A DNA stretch of 64,000 nucleotides from Dyadobacter crusticola DSM 16708. Its GTDB lineage: Bacteria; Bacteroidota; Bacteroidia; Cytophagales; Spirosomataceae. The stretch covers positions 333,302 through 397,301 of the forward strand of contig NZ_JNJB01000007.1 in NCBI RefSeq assembly GCF_000701505.1, written 5' to 3'. Of the stretch, positions 55,524 to 64,000 are shown piece by piece. The position numbers were made by a program, and so were the translations under genes. The stretch's first letter is position 1. The number at the start of each line of letters is the position of its first letter. The notes beneath the pieces are model-generated. The model had not been told where the DNA came from. It ran no database searches and saw only the letters and a program-made list of their open reading frames with translations.

Positions 55524-56483
55524 ATGAAACCTTTGAACCTCCTGATCGTTGCAATCCAACGCGAGTGGCTAAACCTCCTGGAAGATTCCCTGAGCTATGC
55601 CGGTTACCAGTTTCAGATCAAAAAGGTAGATTCCAAACAATCGGCGATCAAAGCATTCTACGAAGCAAAATACGACCTGCTAATATCCAACTGCGTACTG
55701 CCCGACGGCAAAATCACCGATCTGGCCGATCTGCTGGGCAGCCAGCTTCCTTGCCTGGTAATGTCCGAAACGCATTGTCCGGTTACCGCTCAGCTTACAC
55801 TCGCTGTCACGGACACGAACTATTACATGAACTGTTATGACAAGGTTGGCTGGATTCCCGCATTGGAAAATACATTGGCCAAATGGCGCAGCAATGCAGA
55901 ACAGAAAATCAGCCAGCATTTGCAGAGCAACGATGATCTTTACAGAAAGGTACTCGCCCGCTGTGCTGAGCTGCTAGACAGTCCGGAACTGACGGCTTCC
56001 GAAGCTGCGACCAGCACATTTGAACTCGTAACAGAAGTAATGAGCCTCGGCAGAATGTACCTTTGCGTGGCACAAAAAGCCGAGGACGGCGGCGTACAGA
56101 TCGTCAAAAAAGCAGAAGCAGCCGGCTCCGGTGTTTCTCTCAAACATTCACTATCTCAAAACCCGCTCGAGATACCTTATTTTTCAAGGTGGAGATCCCA
56201 GTTTGAGGCTGGAAGATCCGTTACCGAGCTCGTCTCTGAACTTCCGCTAAGTGAGAGCAAATGGCTGAGCCGCCACGATATCCAGTCGCTGCTTGCGGTG
56301 CCGCTGACAATGGAAGGCAAATGGATCGCGTACATTGCGGTGGAAGATACATTTGACCTCAGGATCTGGTCAGAAGCTGAAATCAGCCTGATCGTTCGAC
56401 TCGCCGCATTGATCCAAGACAATTTATTCACATCCAGAAAAGCAACTTTGTCGGAAGCAGCAATACTTAGCAACGTGGCATGA
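55524..56483 (+). CDS. Pseudo-receiver plus GAF domain protein
   Basis: A 319-residue soluble protein starting at ATG 55524 (an ATG-less extension upstream is unlikely). The first 125 residues have the receiver fold, but the phosphoacceptor position is Asn56 (DLLISNCVLPDG) and the acidic pair is lost (VAIQREW), so it cannot be phosphorylated normally. A GAF-like domain (about 130-315) follows with YLCVAQKAEDGGVQIV and SLLAVPLTMEGKWIAYIAVED. Overlaps the next gene by ATGA, so it is coupled to the kinase and probably a ligand-sensing accessory. Confidence 0.88.
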   Translation: MKPLNLLIVAIQREWLNLLEDSLSYAGYQFQIKKVDSKQSAIKAFYEAKYDLLISNCVLPDGKITDLADLLGSQLPCLVMSETHCPVTAQLTLAVTDTNYYMNCYDKVGWIPALENTLAKWRSNAEQKISQHLQSNDDLYRKVLARCAELLDSPELTASEAATSTFELVTEVMSLGRMYLCVAQKAEDGGVQIVKKAEAAGSGVSLKHSLSQNPLEIPYFSRWRSQFEAGRSVTELVSELPLSESKWLSRHDIQSLLAVPLTMEGKWIAYIAVEDTFDLRIWSEAEISLIVRLAALIQDNLFTSRKATLSEAAILSNVA

Positions 56484-57526
56484 CCCCCGACATGAATTAC
56501 CGGAACGGGATGTCTCTCGGCTGGCGTCTTTGTTTCATTCTAAGTCTTTTTGCCACAATTCCCCGGCTGATATTTGTCTGGCCGGCACTATTCAATCCGG
56601 CAAGGATTGGGAGCGGTCTTCTCGACATTTGCATTCAGTTCATTATCAGCTTCGAGTTCGCCTGGATCTTCATTTACATCTGTCTCCATTACACCTATCA
56701 GAAACCGAGCTGGTTTAACCGGCAGAGTAAATGGGTACAGGCCGCGCTGCTGGTCCTGCTTTTCTTTGCGATCAACGAGATACTTTTTCAGCTGAAACTC
56801 GCGCTGGACGAAGACAATACTGATATGGTGATTTTCAGGGTTGTCTATTATTTATACCACGTTTTGCTGTTACTCGCAATCCTCGGCTACCGCAACTTCC
56901 TGCTGACTACCCAGGCAAACCACGAGATCGGCCTCGAAAATGAACAGCTCAAAAGAGAGCAGCTGAAAGCGCAACTGGAAGCATTGCGTAACCAGCTGAA
57001 TCCGCACTTTCTGTTCAATGCATTAAACATCCTGAACATTTCCATTGCCACGAATCCTGACCTGGCGCAGCGCATTGTACTCGACTTGTCGGATATTCTC
57101 CGATACAATTTAAAGGTGCAAAACCAGGGATTGGTGCTGCTTACCGATGAGCTCGCAGCCGCCCGTGCATACCTGGACCTTCACAAAGCGCGGTTTGGCG
57201 AGAAATTGGCTTTTGATTTCATTGACACCGACACAGGCAAAGAATGGTACGTGGTGCCTTTATCCCTGCAGATCCTGATTGAGAATGCGATCAAGCACAA
57301 TGTGATCACCAGTACGCAGGTCCTGTTTATCGAAATCCGGCTGAATGAGCAGGAAAAGCAGGTGATCGTGATGAATACAGTTAATAAAAAAGCCAATTCG
57401 GGAGGTACGGGCATCGGGTTGCAGAATCTTGACAAGCGCTACAAGATACAGACCGGCCAAAAACCTTCCCTGATTGAAGACGAACAACAGTTTACAGTAA
57501 AAATTCCTCTGATTGAAGCTCCATGA
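56480..57526 (+). CDS. LytS-type membrane histidine kinase
   Basis: A 348-residue His_kinase-family protein with four transmembrane helices (about 12-34, 46-70, 84-106, 117-137), a coiled linker, and the LytS phosphoacceptor motif LRNQLNPHFLFNALN (His176). Ends with NAIKHNV and GGTGIGLQNLDKRY in the ATP domain. Four-base overlaps with both neighbours define a three-gene operon. Confidence 0.92.
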   Translation: MTPDMNYRNGMSLGWRLCFILSLFATIPRLIFVWPALFNPARIGSGLLDICIQFIISFEFAWIFIYICLHYTYQKPSWFNRQSKWVQAALLVLLFFAINEILFQLKLALDEDNTDMVIFRVVYYLYHVLLLLAILGYRNFLLTTQANHEIGLENEQLKREQLKAQLEALRNQLNPHFLFNALNILNISIATNPDLAQRIVLDLSDILRYNLKVQNQGLVLLTDELAAARAYLDLHKARFGEKLAFDFIDTDTGKEWYVVPLSLQILIENAIKHNVITSTQVLFIEIRLNEQEKQVIVMNTVNKKANSGGTGIGLQNLDKRYKIQTGQKPSLIEDEQQFTVKIPLIEAP

Positions 57527-58290
57527 CAAGAATCCTGATCATTGAAGACGAAGAACCCGCAGGGCAGTACCTGACACAGCTTATCCAGAAAATCGACCCG
57601 AAAACAGTGATCCTCGATATATTGGAAAGTGTCGAAACCGCTGTAAACTGGCTGAGCAACAACCTGGTACCCGACCTGATCTTCCTGGACGTGCAGCTGG
57701 GTGACGGTACCTGTTTTCAGGTTTTTGAACAAATTTCAATCGGCTGTCCGGTGATCTTCACCACGGCTCACGACGAATATGCGCTACGTGCATTCAAGCT
57801 CAACAGCATTGATTACCTGCTTAAACCGATCAGGCAGGAAGCTTTGAAATTCAGTCTGGACAAATATTACCAGCTGAATGAGGAAAATGCGATCAATAAG
57901 GTGAAGTACCTGGAAGAATTGATGCACACCCAGATACTTAACCGGCGGAGTCCGCGCAAGAGCTTTCTTGTCCCCTACCGCGATAAGCTCATCCCATTGC
58001 GCGATGTGGATTTTGCGTGGCTTACGATCCGTAACAGCGTGGTAGTCGCTACCCTGCACGATGACCGCAATTTTGTCATCGACAAATCGCTGGAAGAGCT
58101 TGAAAACCAGCTCGACCCGACTAACTTTTTCCGCGCCAACCGCCAGTTTATCATTTCACGGCAATGCATTCAGGAAATTGAACTGTATTTCAATGGCAGG
58201 CTCCTGCTGCGCACAATTCCGGTTTCGCCTAACCAGATCTTGATCAGCAAGGAGAGAGTTCCGGTATTTAAAAAATGGTTTGAAGATTGA
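57523..58290 (+). CDS. LytTR-family response regulator
   Basis: A 255-residue cytosolic regulator. Receiver (1-120) with phosphoacceptor Asp56 (LIFLDVQLGDG) and KPI; LytTR DNA-binding domain (about 150-255: FLVPYRDKLIPLRDVDFAWL ... FFRANRQFIIS). Partner of the kinase at 56480. Its targets could include the adjacent divergent DJ-1/TPP/GMC block (inference from orientation only). Confidence 0.93.
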   Translation: MTRILIIEDEEPAGQYLTQLIQKIDPKTVILDILESVETAVNWLSNNLVPDLIFLDVQLGDGTCFQVFEQISIGCPVIFTTAHDEYALRAFKLNSIDYLLKPIRQEALKFSLDKYYQLNEENAINKVKYLEELMHTQILNRRSPRKSFLVPYRDKLIPLRDVDFAWLTIRNSVVVATLHDDRNFVIDKSLEELENQLDPTNFFRANRQFIISRQCIQEIELYFNGRLLLRTIPVSPNQILISKERVPVFKKWFED

Positions 58291-58428
58291 CTTAGGTTGA
58301 GAAGAACCCGTTTTCCGCTTTTGATTTGGCAGTTTGATTTGCATTATTTTCTGCTTCGCCCAGAAAGCGGACCTTATTTAGTATAAAAAGGCGAAGATTT
58401 GCATTCCTACATTTTCCTCTAAACTATC

Positions 58429-59418
58429 ATGTATACCGCCCGCGAGATCAAGCTGGGAATTATCCTTTCCTTTGCCTGGAAAACCCTGGTTTTCTTTTTC
58501 CTTTATGCCTCTGTACTTTGTACTATAAGTTACCTGTCGGGCCACGTACTCGGCATCTCGTTCGTTCCCATTGGTCTGATCGGTACCGCTGTCGCTTTTT
58601 ACGTGGGTTTTAAAAACAATTCATCCTACGAGCGACTTTGGGAAGCGCGTCGCATCTGGGGCGCGATCGTGAATGCGAGCCGTACGTTTGGCACATTATC
58701 CTGTACTTACATTCAATCAGAAGGCACTGGCGCAGGCTCGGTGAAAGCACAACTGATCCACCGGCACATTGCCTACATTAATGCAGTGCGAATCCAGCTG
58801 CGGTCCAAGAGTGTATGGAATGATCCGGGGTCTGTGGCAAATGCGGTGGTGGAACAACAGCACATCCCGTCGGACCAGTCTATGCCTGATATGCTCGGCC
58901 GTTTTTTACCCGCAAATGAAGCTGCATTCTATATGTCACGTAAAAACCCCGCGACACATATCATGAAGGCGCAGGCGAAGCAGCTCGACGAGGAGTTCAG
59001 GGCCGGGCGGATCAATGAGCTGTTTTATTTTCACCTGATGAATGTAGTCCAGGAATTCTATAATCAGCAAGGTGCAGCCGAGCGGATCAAGAATTTCCCT
59101 TTTCCCCGTCAGTACGCCTATTTCAGCAAGGTTTTCGTGTGGCTTTTTATACTTGTCCTCCCATTCGGACTGATCAATGAATTTGCCAAGCTCGGTGAAG
59201 GTCTGATTTTCCTTGCGATCCCAAGCTACGTTCTTATCGCGTGGGTATTTAATACAATGGAAATCGTGGGAGATACCAGCGAAAATCCATTCGAAAACGC
59301 GATCAACGACATACCAATGACGGCTATATGCCGTACGATTGAAATAGATTTGCGTGAAATGCTGAATGAGACGTCAATTCCCGCTCCTATTACGGCAGTG
59401 AATAATATTTTGATGTAG
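58429..59418 (+). CDS. Bestrophin-family channel-like protein
   Basis: A 329-residue membrane protein of the bacterial bestrophin/UPF0187 family, expected to form a pentameric anion or cation channel. Family motifs: FVPIGLIGTAVAFYVGFKNNSSYERLWEARRIWGAIVN (read in parts) and the conserved WVFNTMEIVGDTSENPFE. Followed by a terminator. Confidence 0.9.
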   Translation: MYTAREIKLGIILSFAWKTLVFFFLYASVLCTISYLSGHVLGISFVPIGLIGTAVAFYVGFKNNSSYERLWEARRIWGAIVNASRTFGTLSCTYIQSEGTGAGSVKAQLIHRHIAYINAVRIQLRSKSVWNDPGSVANAVVEQQHIPSDQSMPDMLGRFLPANEAAFYMSRKNPATHIMKAQAKQLDEEFRAGRINELFYFHLMNVVQEFYNQQGAAERIKNFPFPRQYAYFSKVFVWLFILVLPFGLINEFAKLGEGLIFLAIPSYVLIAWVFNTMEIVGDTSENPFENAINDIPMTAICRTIEIDLREMLNETSIPAPITAVNNILM

Positions 59419-59437
59419 GACGCTGCTTATAAACTGC

Positions 59438-59470
59438 AAATGCCATTTCGTTTCCTGAAATGGCATTTTT
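59438..59470 (+). terminator. Rho-independent terminator after bestrophin gene
   Basis: A 12-bp stem (59438-59449 with 59457-59468), 7-nt loop, ending in T5. Because it is A-rich on the left arm it can also act for the minus-strand gene at 59495 (bidirectional). Confidence 0.9.
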
Positions 59471-59494
59471 GCTCGATTTAGTTAGGTTCTCTTT

Positions 59495-60262
59495 CTATTT
59501 TTTCACGTGAGCGGTGAACTTCCCGTAATCAACAGTTTGGTCCGCGTACATTACATATGATCTGATGTACAATTCGTTTATTGAAGCCTCCGGGATTGCG
59601 AGCTGGAATCCGAGTAGCATTTCGTTTTTCGGGGCTAATATTTTTGCATCAGTACGGTTTTTATGATCGGCAACAGTCGGAGCCGGGTTTATGGTCTGAC
59701 CCGCGGAAACGTTGTATGAGTAAACTAATCCATATTCCAGGATTTCCTTACTTTCAACTTCCTTAACCACATATCCGCTGTTATAAGGCTTGTTCAAACC
59801 GGGGGTTCCAAACACTTCCACTACTGCTCTTCCACCAAGATCGGGGCTAAACTTCATCACGTCTCCGTAAACAACCTTTCCATTGCTTAACATTGCGTAA
59901 GCGCGATAAAATATCGCAAAAAAGCCTTCAGGTGCAGGAGCCGCCGAATTGCTTAAATTCCCGAGTGCCGGACTCCCCGTGAAATCCTGCTTCTCATAAT
60001 CTATTGTAGGTGTCTTGGTATATGACAAACTCAGGTCGTAGAAGGCGGTAGAATATACTACACCATAAGACCCGATCTGCGCGTTCCCCAAGTTCTGAAA
60101 TGCGATCTTGAAATTTAGCTTTCCAGCCGAAATATCCATGGGTAATGTCGAGATGACCGGCAATACTTCTGGCGTTTCTGGTACTACGTGGTCTTCACAT
60201 GAGAAGCTAAAAAGGAACAGCATTGTGAATAATGCTGCAAACTGAAGAGAGATTTTTTTCAT
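59495..60262 (-). CDS. Lipoprotein of unknown function
   Basis: A 255-residue lipoprotein with lipobox FSFSC (Cys near 22). The mature part is a beta-sandwich-like sequence with repeated segments of the type SYGVVYSTAFYD and EYGLVYSYNVSAG, i.e. two similar units, possibly fibronectin-like. No family named. Stands alone, convergent with bestrophin. Confidence 0.82.
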   Translation of the reverse strand: MKKISLQFAALFTMLFLFSFSCEDHVVPETPEVLPVISTLPMDISAGKLNFKIAFQNLGNAQIGSYGVVYSTAFYDLSLSYTKTPTIDYEKQDFTGSPALGNLSNSAAPAPEGFFAIFYRAYAMLSNGKVVYGDVMKFSPDLGGRAVVEVFGTPGLNKPYNSGYVVKEVESKEILEYGLVYSYNVSAGQTINPAPTVADHKNRTDAKILAPKNEMLLGFQLAIPEASINELYIRSYVMYADQTVDYGKFTAHVKK

Positions 60263-60478
60263 AACTGCGCCATTTTGGTTGATTTTGGCACAAGTATAAA
60301 ATTCAAGCAGCTTTTTGAACTACGTGGCTACCTGTCCACTATTTAACGGTTTCGTTTCAATTATTATCCGGTGATGATCATCGCATACCGTGTAAGTACC
60401 AGCTAGAAATAGCTACAATTGGGACTCCCGAAAATACTGTTACGTTCTACTTGCCCACATTTTAAAACTGACAAACAG

Positions 60479-61180
60479 TTAAAGCTCACTGCAAAATTCA
60501 AGCAGCTTTTCCACCTCTGCCTTGACTTCAAAATTCACGTCGTTTTCACGCAGGTACTTGTTAATCTCTCCCTTTTTTAATGGGAAAACTTTCAGGATGT
60601 TATTCCGGTTGGCGACATAGAATGTATTGTTTCGATCAATGAAGAAGAAAATCTCGCGCTTTGCGAGTAACACGCGGTCATTAACATCCAAAAACTGGTA
60701 CTCACCACGTGAATTCACAAAGGTAGTGTAGCTGGAAATCGCGGAAGTGGACGAATACTGCCCATATGAAGCTCTTTTCTCATGTCCGATTTTGCCAAGA
60801 AATTCCTTTCTGCCCAGTTTTGCATTGCCGAAATCACGTTCAACACGCACGTGTCCGTGCCCTTTTTGATAGTAATAAACGTCATCTGCGATCAGAACGC
60901 GCTTGATATACGCGCCATCTGCAAAAAGCATCGTATCCTGTTCCGGACTGATGAACACGACCTCGCCGTGCACCCTGTTGTAATTCAGCTTTGCCTTTGA
61001 GATTTTACCGTTCCTGAAAAGAACCTGCCCGTCCTGGAATTCAGGGTACTGGAACCGGCCTTCGTATGGAACCACTTTATTCGCATCTCTCCCCGACCTT
61101 ACGTAGTAAAGATCTTTGCCCGACTGTGCATTTGCAGAAAAGGCCAGCAAGAAAAACAGCAAAACCGAAGGAAGTTTCAT
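60479..61180 (-). CDS. Exported protein of unknown function
   Basis: A 233-residue protein beginning at ATG 61180, where a Sec signal peptide (KLPSVLLFFLLAFSANAQ) starts; the open frame extends 53 codons upstream but without a signal. The body is basic with many Tyr/Asp/Gly motifs (KISKAKLNYNRVHGEVVFI, YYYQKGHGHVRVERDFG) and no recognisable domain. The 217-bp gap up to 60262 holds nothing I can assign. Confidence 0.8.
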   Translation of the reverse strand: MKLPSVLLFFLLAFSANAQSGKDLYYVRSGRDANKVVPYEGRFQYPEFQDGQVLFRNGKISKAKLNYNRVHGEVVFISPEQDTMLFADGAYIKRVLIADDVYYYQKGHGHVRVERDFGNAKLGRKEFLGKIGHEKRASYGQYSSTSAISSYTTFVNSRGEYQFLDVNDRVLLAKREIFFFIDRNNTFYVANRNNILKVFPLKKGEINKYLRENDVNFEVKAEVEKLLEFCSEL

Positions 61181-61274
61181 AGAAGCACGTTGACCAGTTA
61201 TATCAATATTTCCTTTTAAATTTAGATATAACCGCAATATTCTCAAACAAACGGGAGTTGCCAGTGAATATTTC

Positions 61275-62042
61275 TTATTCTTCCCAATGATCGAACACGG
61301 AACCTTCCTCTGTTTTGACTGAACTTTCAACTGCCGCATTAATTTCAGCCATTTCCTGCTCAGTCAGATCGCGCCACTTACCTACGGGCAGACCGTCGAG
61401 CGTGACATTCATGATACGAACTCTTTTCAATTTAGTCACTTGGTATCCCAGGAATTCGCACATTCTGCGGATTTGCCGGTTCAGTCCCTGAGTCAGTATT
61501 ATCCTGAACACAAAGCTGCCTTCCTTTTCTACAAAACACTTCCGTGTGACCGTCCCGAGTACCGGGACTCCTGCGCCCATTCTTTCGATAAATCCGTCCG
61601 TAATCGGCTTGTTGACTGTCACTACATACTCTTTTTCGTGGTTATTCCCGGCGCGCAGGATCTTATTGACAATATCTCCGTCGCTGGTCAGGAAAATCAG
61701 CCCCTCCGAAGGCTTATCGAGTCTGCCGATCGGGAAAATGCGTTCCTTATGCCGGATGTAATCAATGATGTTACCTTTTACATTTCTCTCCGTAGTACAT
61801 GTAATTCCGACCGGCTTGTTAAATGCAATGTACACGCCCGCTTTTTTCAGGTTCAGCGGTTTTCCATTCACACGTACATCGTCAGCTGCCGAAGCTTTAT
61901 CGCCCAGCACAGCTACTCTGCCATTTAAAGTAACCTTACCCTGCTCGATGAGCTTGTCGGCTTCGCGGCGTGAGCAATAACCAGTTTCGCTGATAAACTT
62001 ATTTATTCTCGTGAATTCCAATTTGTTACAGATTTGGGTCAA
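61275..62042 (-). CDS. rluF: 23S rRNA pseudouridine synthase RluF
   Basis: Modifies U2604/U2605 region of 23S rRNA. S4 RNA-binding domain (about 10-70, [23 protein letters not shown]) then the RsuA-type catalytic domain with the catalytic Asp in [29 protein letters not shown] and [10 protein letters not shown] agree with the RluB/E/F branch; RluF is the best fit. No ATG is available at the front: the frame begins with TTG at 62042, and another TTG precedes EFTRINK at 62021, so the exact start is open. Confidence 0.88.
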   Translation of the reverse strand: MTQICNKLEFTRINKFISETGYCSRREADKLIEQGKVTLNGRVAVLGDKASAADDVRVNGKPLNLKKAGVYIAFNKPVGITCTTERNVKGNIIDYIRHKERIFPIGRLDKPSEGLIFLTSDGDIVNKILRAGNNHEKEYVVTVNKPITDGFIERMGAGVPVLGTVTRKCFVEKEGSFVFRIILTQGLNRQIRRMCEFLGYQVTKLKRVRIMNVTLDGLPVGKWRDLTEQEMAEINAAVESSVKTEEGSVFDHWEE

Positions 62043-62182
62043 AAAACAACATTAGTTGACTAGACAAATTTGGGTTGATTTTGAAAAATTATCATGGTTT
62101 AAACAAAGAATTCGTGCATTTGCCACTTTACCCTTCATTGCTAAATCTATTTACCACTACGAAAGATCAAAATTATTGCTCT

Positions 62183-63481
62183 ATGAAAAATCGTCTCCTG
62201 CTCTGCCAGGTCTTCCTCTGGCTAACTGCCCTGACACTTCACGCACAACCCGCGCGCCGGCCGGTGGAAGTAATTGTGAGTACCGATCATGAAGACTGGA
62301 CTTACAAGACTGGTGAAAAAGTGCAGTTTACAGTACAGGTATTGAGAAACGGGAATCCGGTCAAAAACGCGCAGCTACGATATGAAATTGGGTTGGAAAA
62401 GATGGATCCAACTATTAAGGAAAGCAAAACCGCTGCCGATGGAAAACTCACAATTGACGGTGGTACATTGAAAACTCCTGGTTTTTTGAGGTGTATTGTT
62501 TGGGCAAATGTCGACGGGGGTGAATTCCGCGGCCTGGCTACTGCTGCATTTGACCCTTTGAAAATCCAGCCGACTGTATCCAATCCGGAAGACTTTGATA
62601 CGTTTTGGACCAATGCAAAAAAGGAACTGGCTGCTGTGCCAATGGATGCGAAAATGACGTTGCTGCCCGAGCGATGCACGGAAAAAACAAATGTATACCA
62701 CCTGAACCTGCAAAATCACAGACCCGGCTTGCGGGTTTATGGGATTTTAAGTATCCCCAAAAAAGAAGGGAAATATCCTGCATTGCTGCGCGTACCCGGC
62801 GCGGGCGTTCGCGCGTATTATGGTGATGTAGCTACCGCGGACAAAGATATTATCACACTCGAAATCGGTATTCATGGTATCCCAGTTACCATGGATCCCT
62901 CGGTTTACATTGATCTTGGACAAGGCGTTTTAAATGGATATCCTGCTTACAATCTGGATGATAGAGACAAATTCATTTATAAAAAAGTATATCTCGGCTG
63001 TGTGCGTGCGAACGATTTCCTTGTTAGTTTGCCGCAGTTTGATGGTACCAACCTCGCAGTGACCGGCGGCAGCCAGGGCGGCGCATTGTCCATCGTGACA
63101 GCTGCGCTGGACCCGCGCGTAAAATGGCTTGGTGCGTTCTACCCTGCATTGAGCGACGTGACGGGCTACCTGCACGGTCGCGCAGGCGGCTGGCCCCATT
63201 ACTTCGATAAAAACGGAGTTGCAACGAATAAAACAAACGAGAAGCTGGCCACAGTGGGCTACTATGATGTGGTCAACTTTGCGAGACGAGTGAAAGCACC
63301 CGGGTTCTATATGTGGGGCTTCAATGACGAAACCTGCCCTCCTACTTCCATGTATGCTGCATACAATGTTACCACCGCACCAAAAGAACTGAAACTCTAC
63401 CAGGACACTGGCCACTGGACCTACCAGGACGAGAGAGATCTTATGAATAATTGGCTGGTGGAGAAGTTGAAGGGGAAGTGA
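62183..63481 (+). CDS. Exported CE7-type acetyl esterase
   Basis: An alpha/beta-hydrolase of 432 residues starting at ATG 62183, which begins a Sec signal peptide (KNRLLLCQVFLWLTALTLHAQ). An N-terminal beta domain (about 25-120) precedes the acetyl xylan esterase (AXE1/CE7) domain: nucleophile Ser in VTGGSQGGALS (near 297), Asp in FNDETCPP (near 380), His in DTGHWT (near 410). Removes acetyl groups from xylan or oligosaccharides in the periplasm. Confidence 0.9.
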   Translation: MKNRLLLCQVFLWLTALTLHAQPARRPVEVIVSTDHEDWTYKTGEKVQFTVQVLRNGNPVKNAQLRYEIGLEKMDPTIKESKTAADGKLTIDGGTLKTPGFLRCIVWANVDGGEFRGLATAAFDPLKIQPTVSNPEDFDTFWTNAKKELAAVPMDAKMTLLPERCTEKTNVYHLNLQNHRPGLRVYGILSIPKKEGKYPALLRVPGAGVRAYYGDVATADKDIITLEIGIHGIPVTMDPSVYIDLGQGVLNGYPAYNLDDRDKFIYKKVYLGCVRANDFLVSLPQFDGTNLAVTGGSQGGALSIVTAALDPRVKWLGAFYPALSDVTGYLHGRAGGWPHYFDKNGVATNKTNEKLATVGYYDVVNFARRVKAPGFYMWGFNDETCPPTSMYAAYNVTTAPKELKLYQDTGHWTYQDERDLMNNWLVEKLKGK

Positions 63482-63570
63482 TGAATGTTGAATGAATGAG
63501 TGAATGAGCGAATGAGTGAGTTAGTGAATGAGTGGGCGTCGTTGCGCTGAGTGACTGAATGAGTGAATGA
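63482..63570 (+). repeat. GAATGAGT-type simple repeat
   Basis: Many near-copies of the octamer GAATGAGT or GAATGAAT between the esterase stop and the next gene. Likely unstable in length. No gene lies in 63482-63652. Confidence 0.7.
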
Positions 63571-63652
63571 TTTTGGCGTGCATGCCGAACAATAATTGAC
63601 AATAATGACCATAAATGACTAAAACAATCCCAACAACCCTGAACTAACAACC

Positions 63653-64000
63653 ATGGATCGCAGAAGTTTTATTGAAAAATCGGCTCTTGCTGGGGCGGCG
63701 TTTTCTTCGCTGCCATTACTCACTGCGCTGAGGCGGGCTGCTCCTTACAGGACTGCGCTGGTAGGTGCGGGCTGGTGGGGTACCAATATCCTGCGCTGCG
63801 CTATGCAGGCTGGTGAGTCGAAACTGGTGGCACTATGTGATGTGGACCAGAATCAGCTGAAAACGTGTGCAGAGGTTTTCTCCAAACTCACACCCGATAA
63901 ACCCAGGTTATACAAGGATTACCGTGAAATGCTTGCAAAGGAAAAGCCCGAAATCGTGATCGTTGCAACCCCGGATCACTGGCACGCGCTCTGCTGCATT
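63653..64000 (+). CDS. Gfo/Idh/MocA-family oxidoreductase, N-terminal part (3' truncated by window)
   Basis: The frame from ATG 63653 reads MDRRSFIEKSALAGAAFSS, a Tat signal typical of Bacteroidetes secreted oxidoreductases. The Rossmann motif ALVGAGWWGTN follows, then VALCDVDQNQL, EKPEIVIVATPDHWHALCC. The window ends inside the nucleotide-binding domain. Probably a sugar dehydrogenase. Placed after a CE7 esterase, in keeping with a glycan-use locus. Confidence 0.88.
   Translation, partial: MDRRSFIEKSALAGAAFSSLPLLTALRRAAPYRTALVGAGWWGTNILRCAMQAGESKLVALCDVDQNQLKTCAEVFSKLTPDKPRLYKDYREMLAKEKPEIVIVATPDHWHALCCI

Overview
The window reads as a chromosomal segment of a Bacteroidetes bacterium, most likely order Cytophagales, family Spirosomaceae (Dyadobacter-like). 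This rests on the menaquinone gene pair, a GT3-type glycogen synthase, a periplasmic two-component-propeller kinase, TonB receptor architecture, promoters of the TTTG-N20-TAnnTTTG type, and moderate GC with many ATG-proximal A-rich leaders. The genus is inference from gene content; no rRNA or tRNA gene is present to anchor it.

Layout. 1-25 kb is mostly housekeeping: the 3' end of folD, an XRE regulator, menE/menB, an EVE-domain protein, a GTG-started rRNA methyltransferase, thrS, the infC-rpmI-rplT translation block, a Tat-exported phosphocholine phospholipase C, dnaK, an SDR oxidoreductase with a small helical partner, vanZ-like, pgi, and exported sugar-related proteins. Inside it, 18.2-21.6 kb is a decaying accessory patch. 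A C10 (streptopain-like) cysteine protease gene is split by a frameshift, and a second copy is reduced to its two ends. Each is followed by a small lipoprotein gene, and each is preceded by the same 168-bp upstream element.

25.9-55 kb is the distinctive part. After a GT3 glycogen synthase, everything from 54986 down to 27886 is on the minus strand, in three blocks. (a) 54986-48547: a DJ-1/PfpI protein, a benzoylformate-decarboxylase-like TPP enzyme, a GMC oxidoreductase, three NTF2/SnoaL-like proteins, a second DJ-1/PfpI protein and a VOC protein. (b) 48391-43966: an AGE-family epimerase, a STAS anti-anti-sigma protein and GlgX, bracketed by the same dispersed palindromic repeats. (c) 43715-27886: nine tightly spaced genes encoding STAS, an RsbW-like kinase, a STAND NTPase with WD40 repeats, a TonB receptor with an unusual N-terminal domain, a GNAT protein, an MFS-like/HEAT protein, a propeller histidine kinase that has lost its phosphoacceptor histidine, a second histidine kinase, and a receiver-SpoIIE phosphatase. 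Block (c) looks like a complete envelope-to-cytoplasm partner-switching cascade with no sigma factor in sight; with glycogen genes on both sides, carbon storage is a plausible output (inference).

55.5-64 kb: a divergent three-gene operon (pseudo-receiver-GAF, LytS-type kinase, LytTR regulator) with ATGA overlaps faces block (a) across a 537-bp gap and could regulate it. A bestrophin channel, two exported unknowns, RluF, a CE7 acetyl esterase and the start of a Tat-exported Gfo/Idh/MocA oxidoreductase follow. No CRISPR array, insertion sequence, phage gene, tRNA or rRNA was seen.
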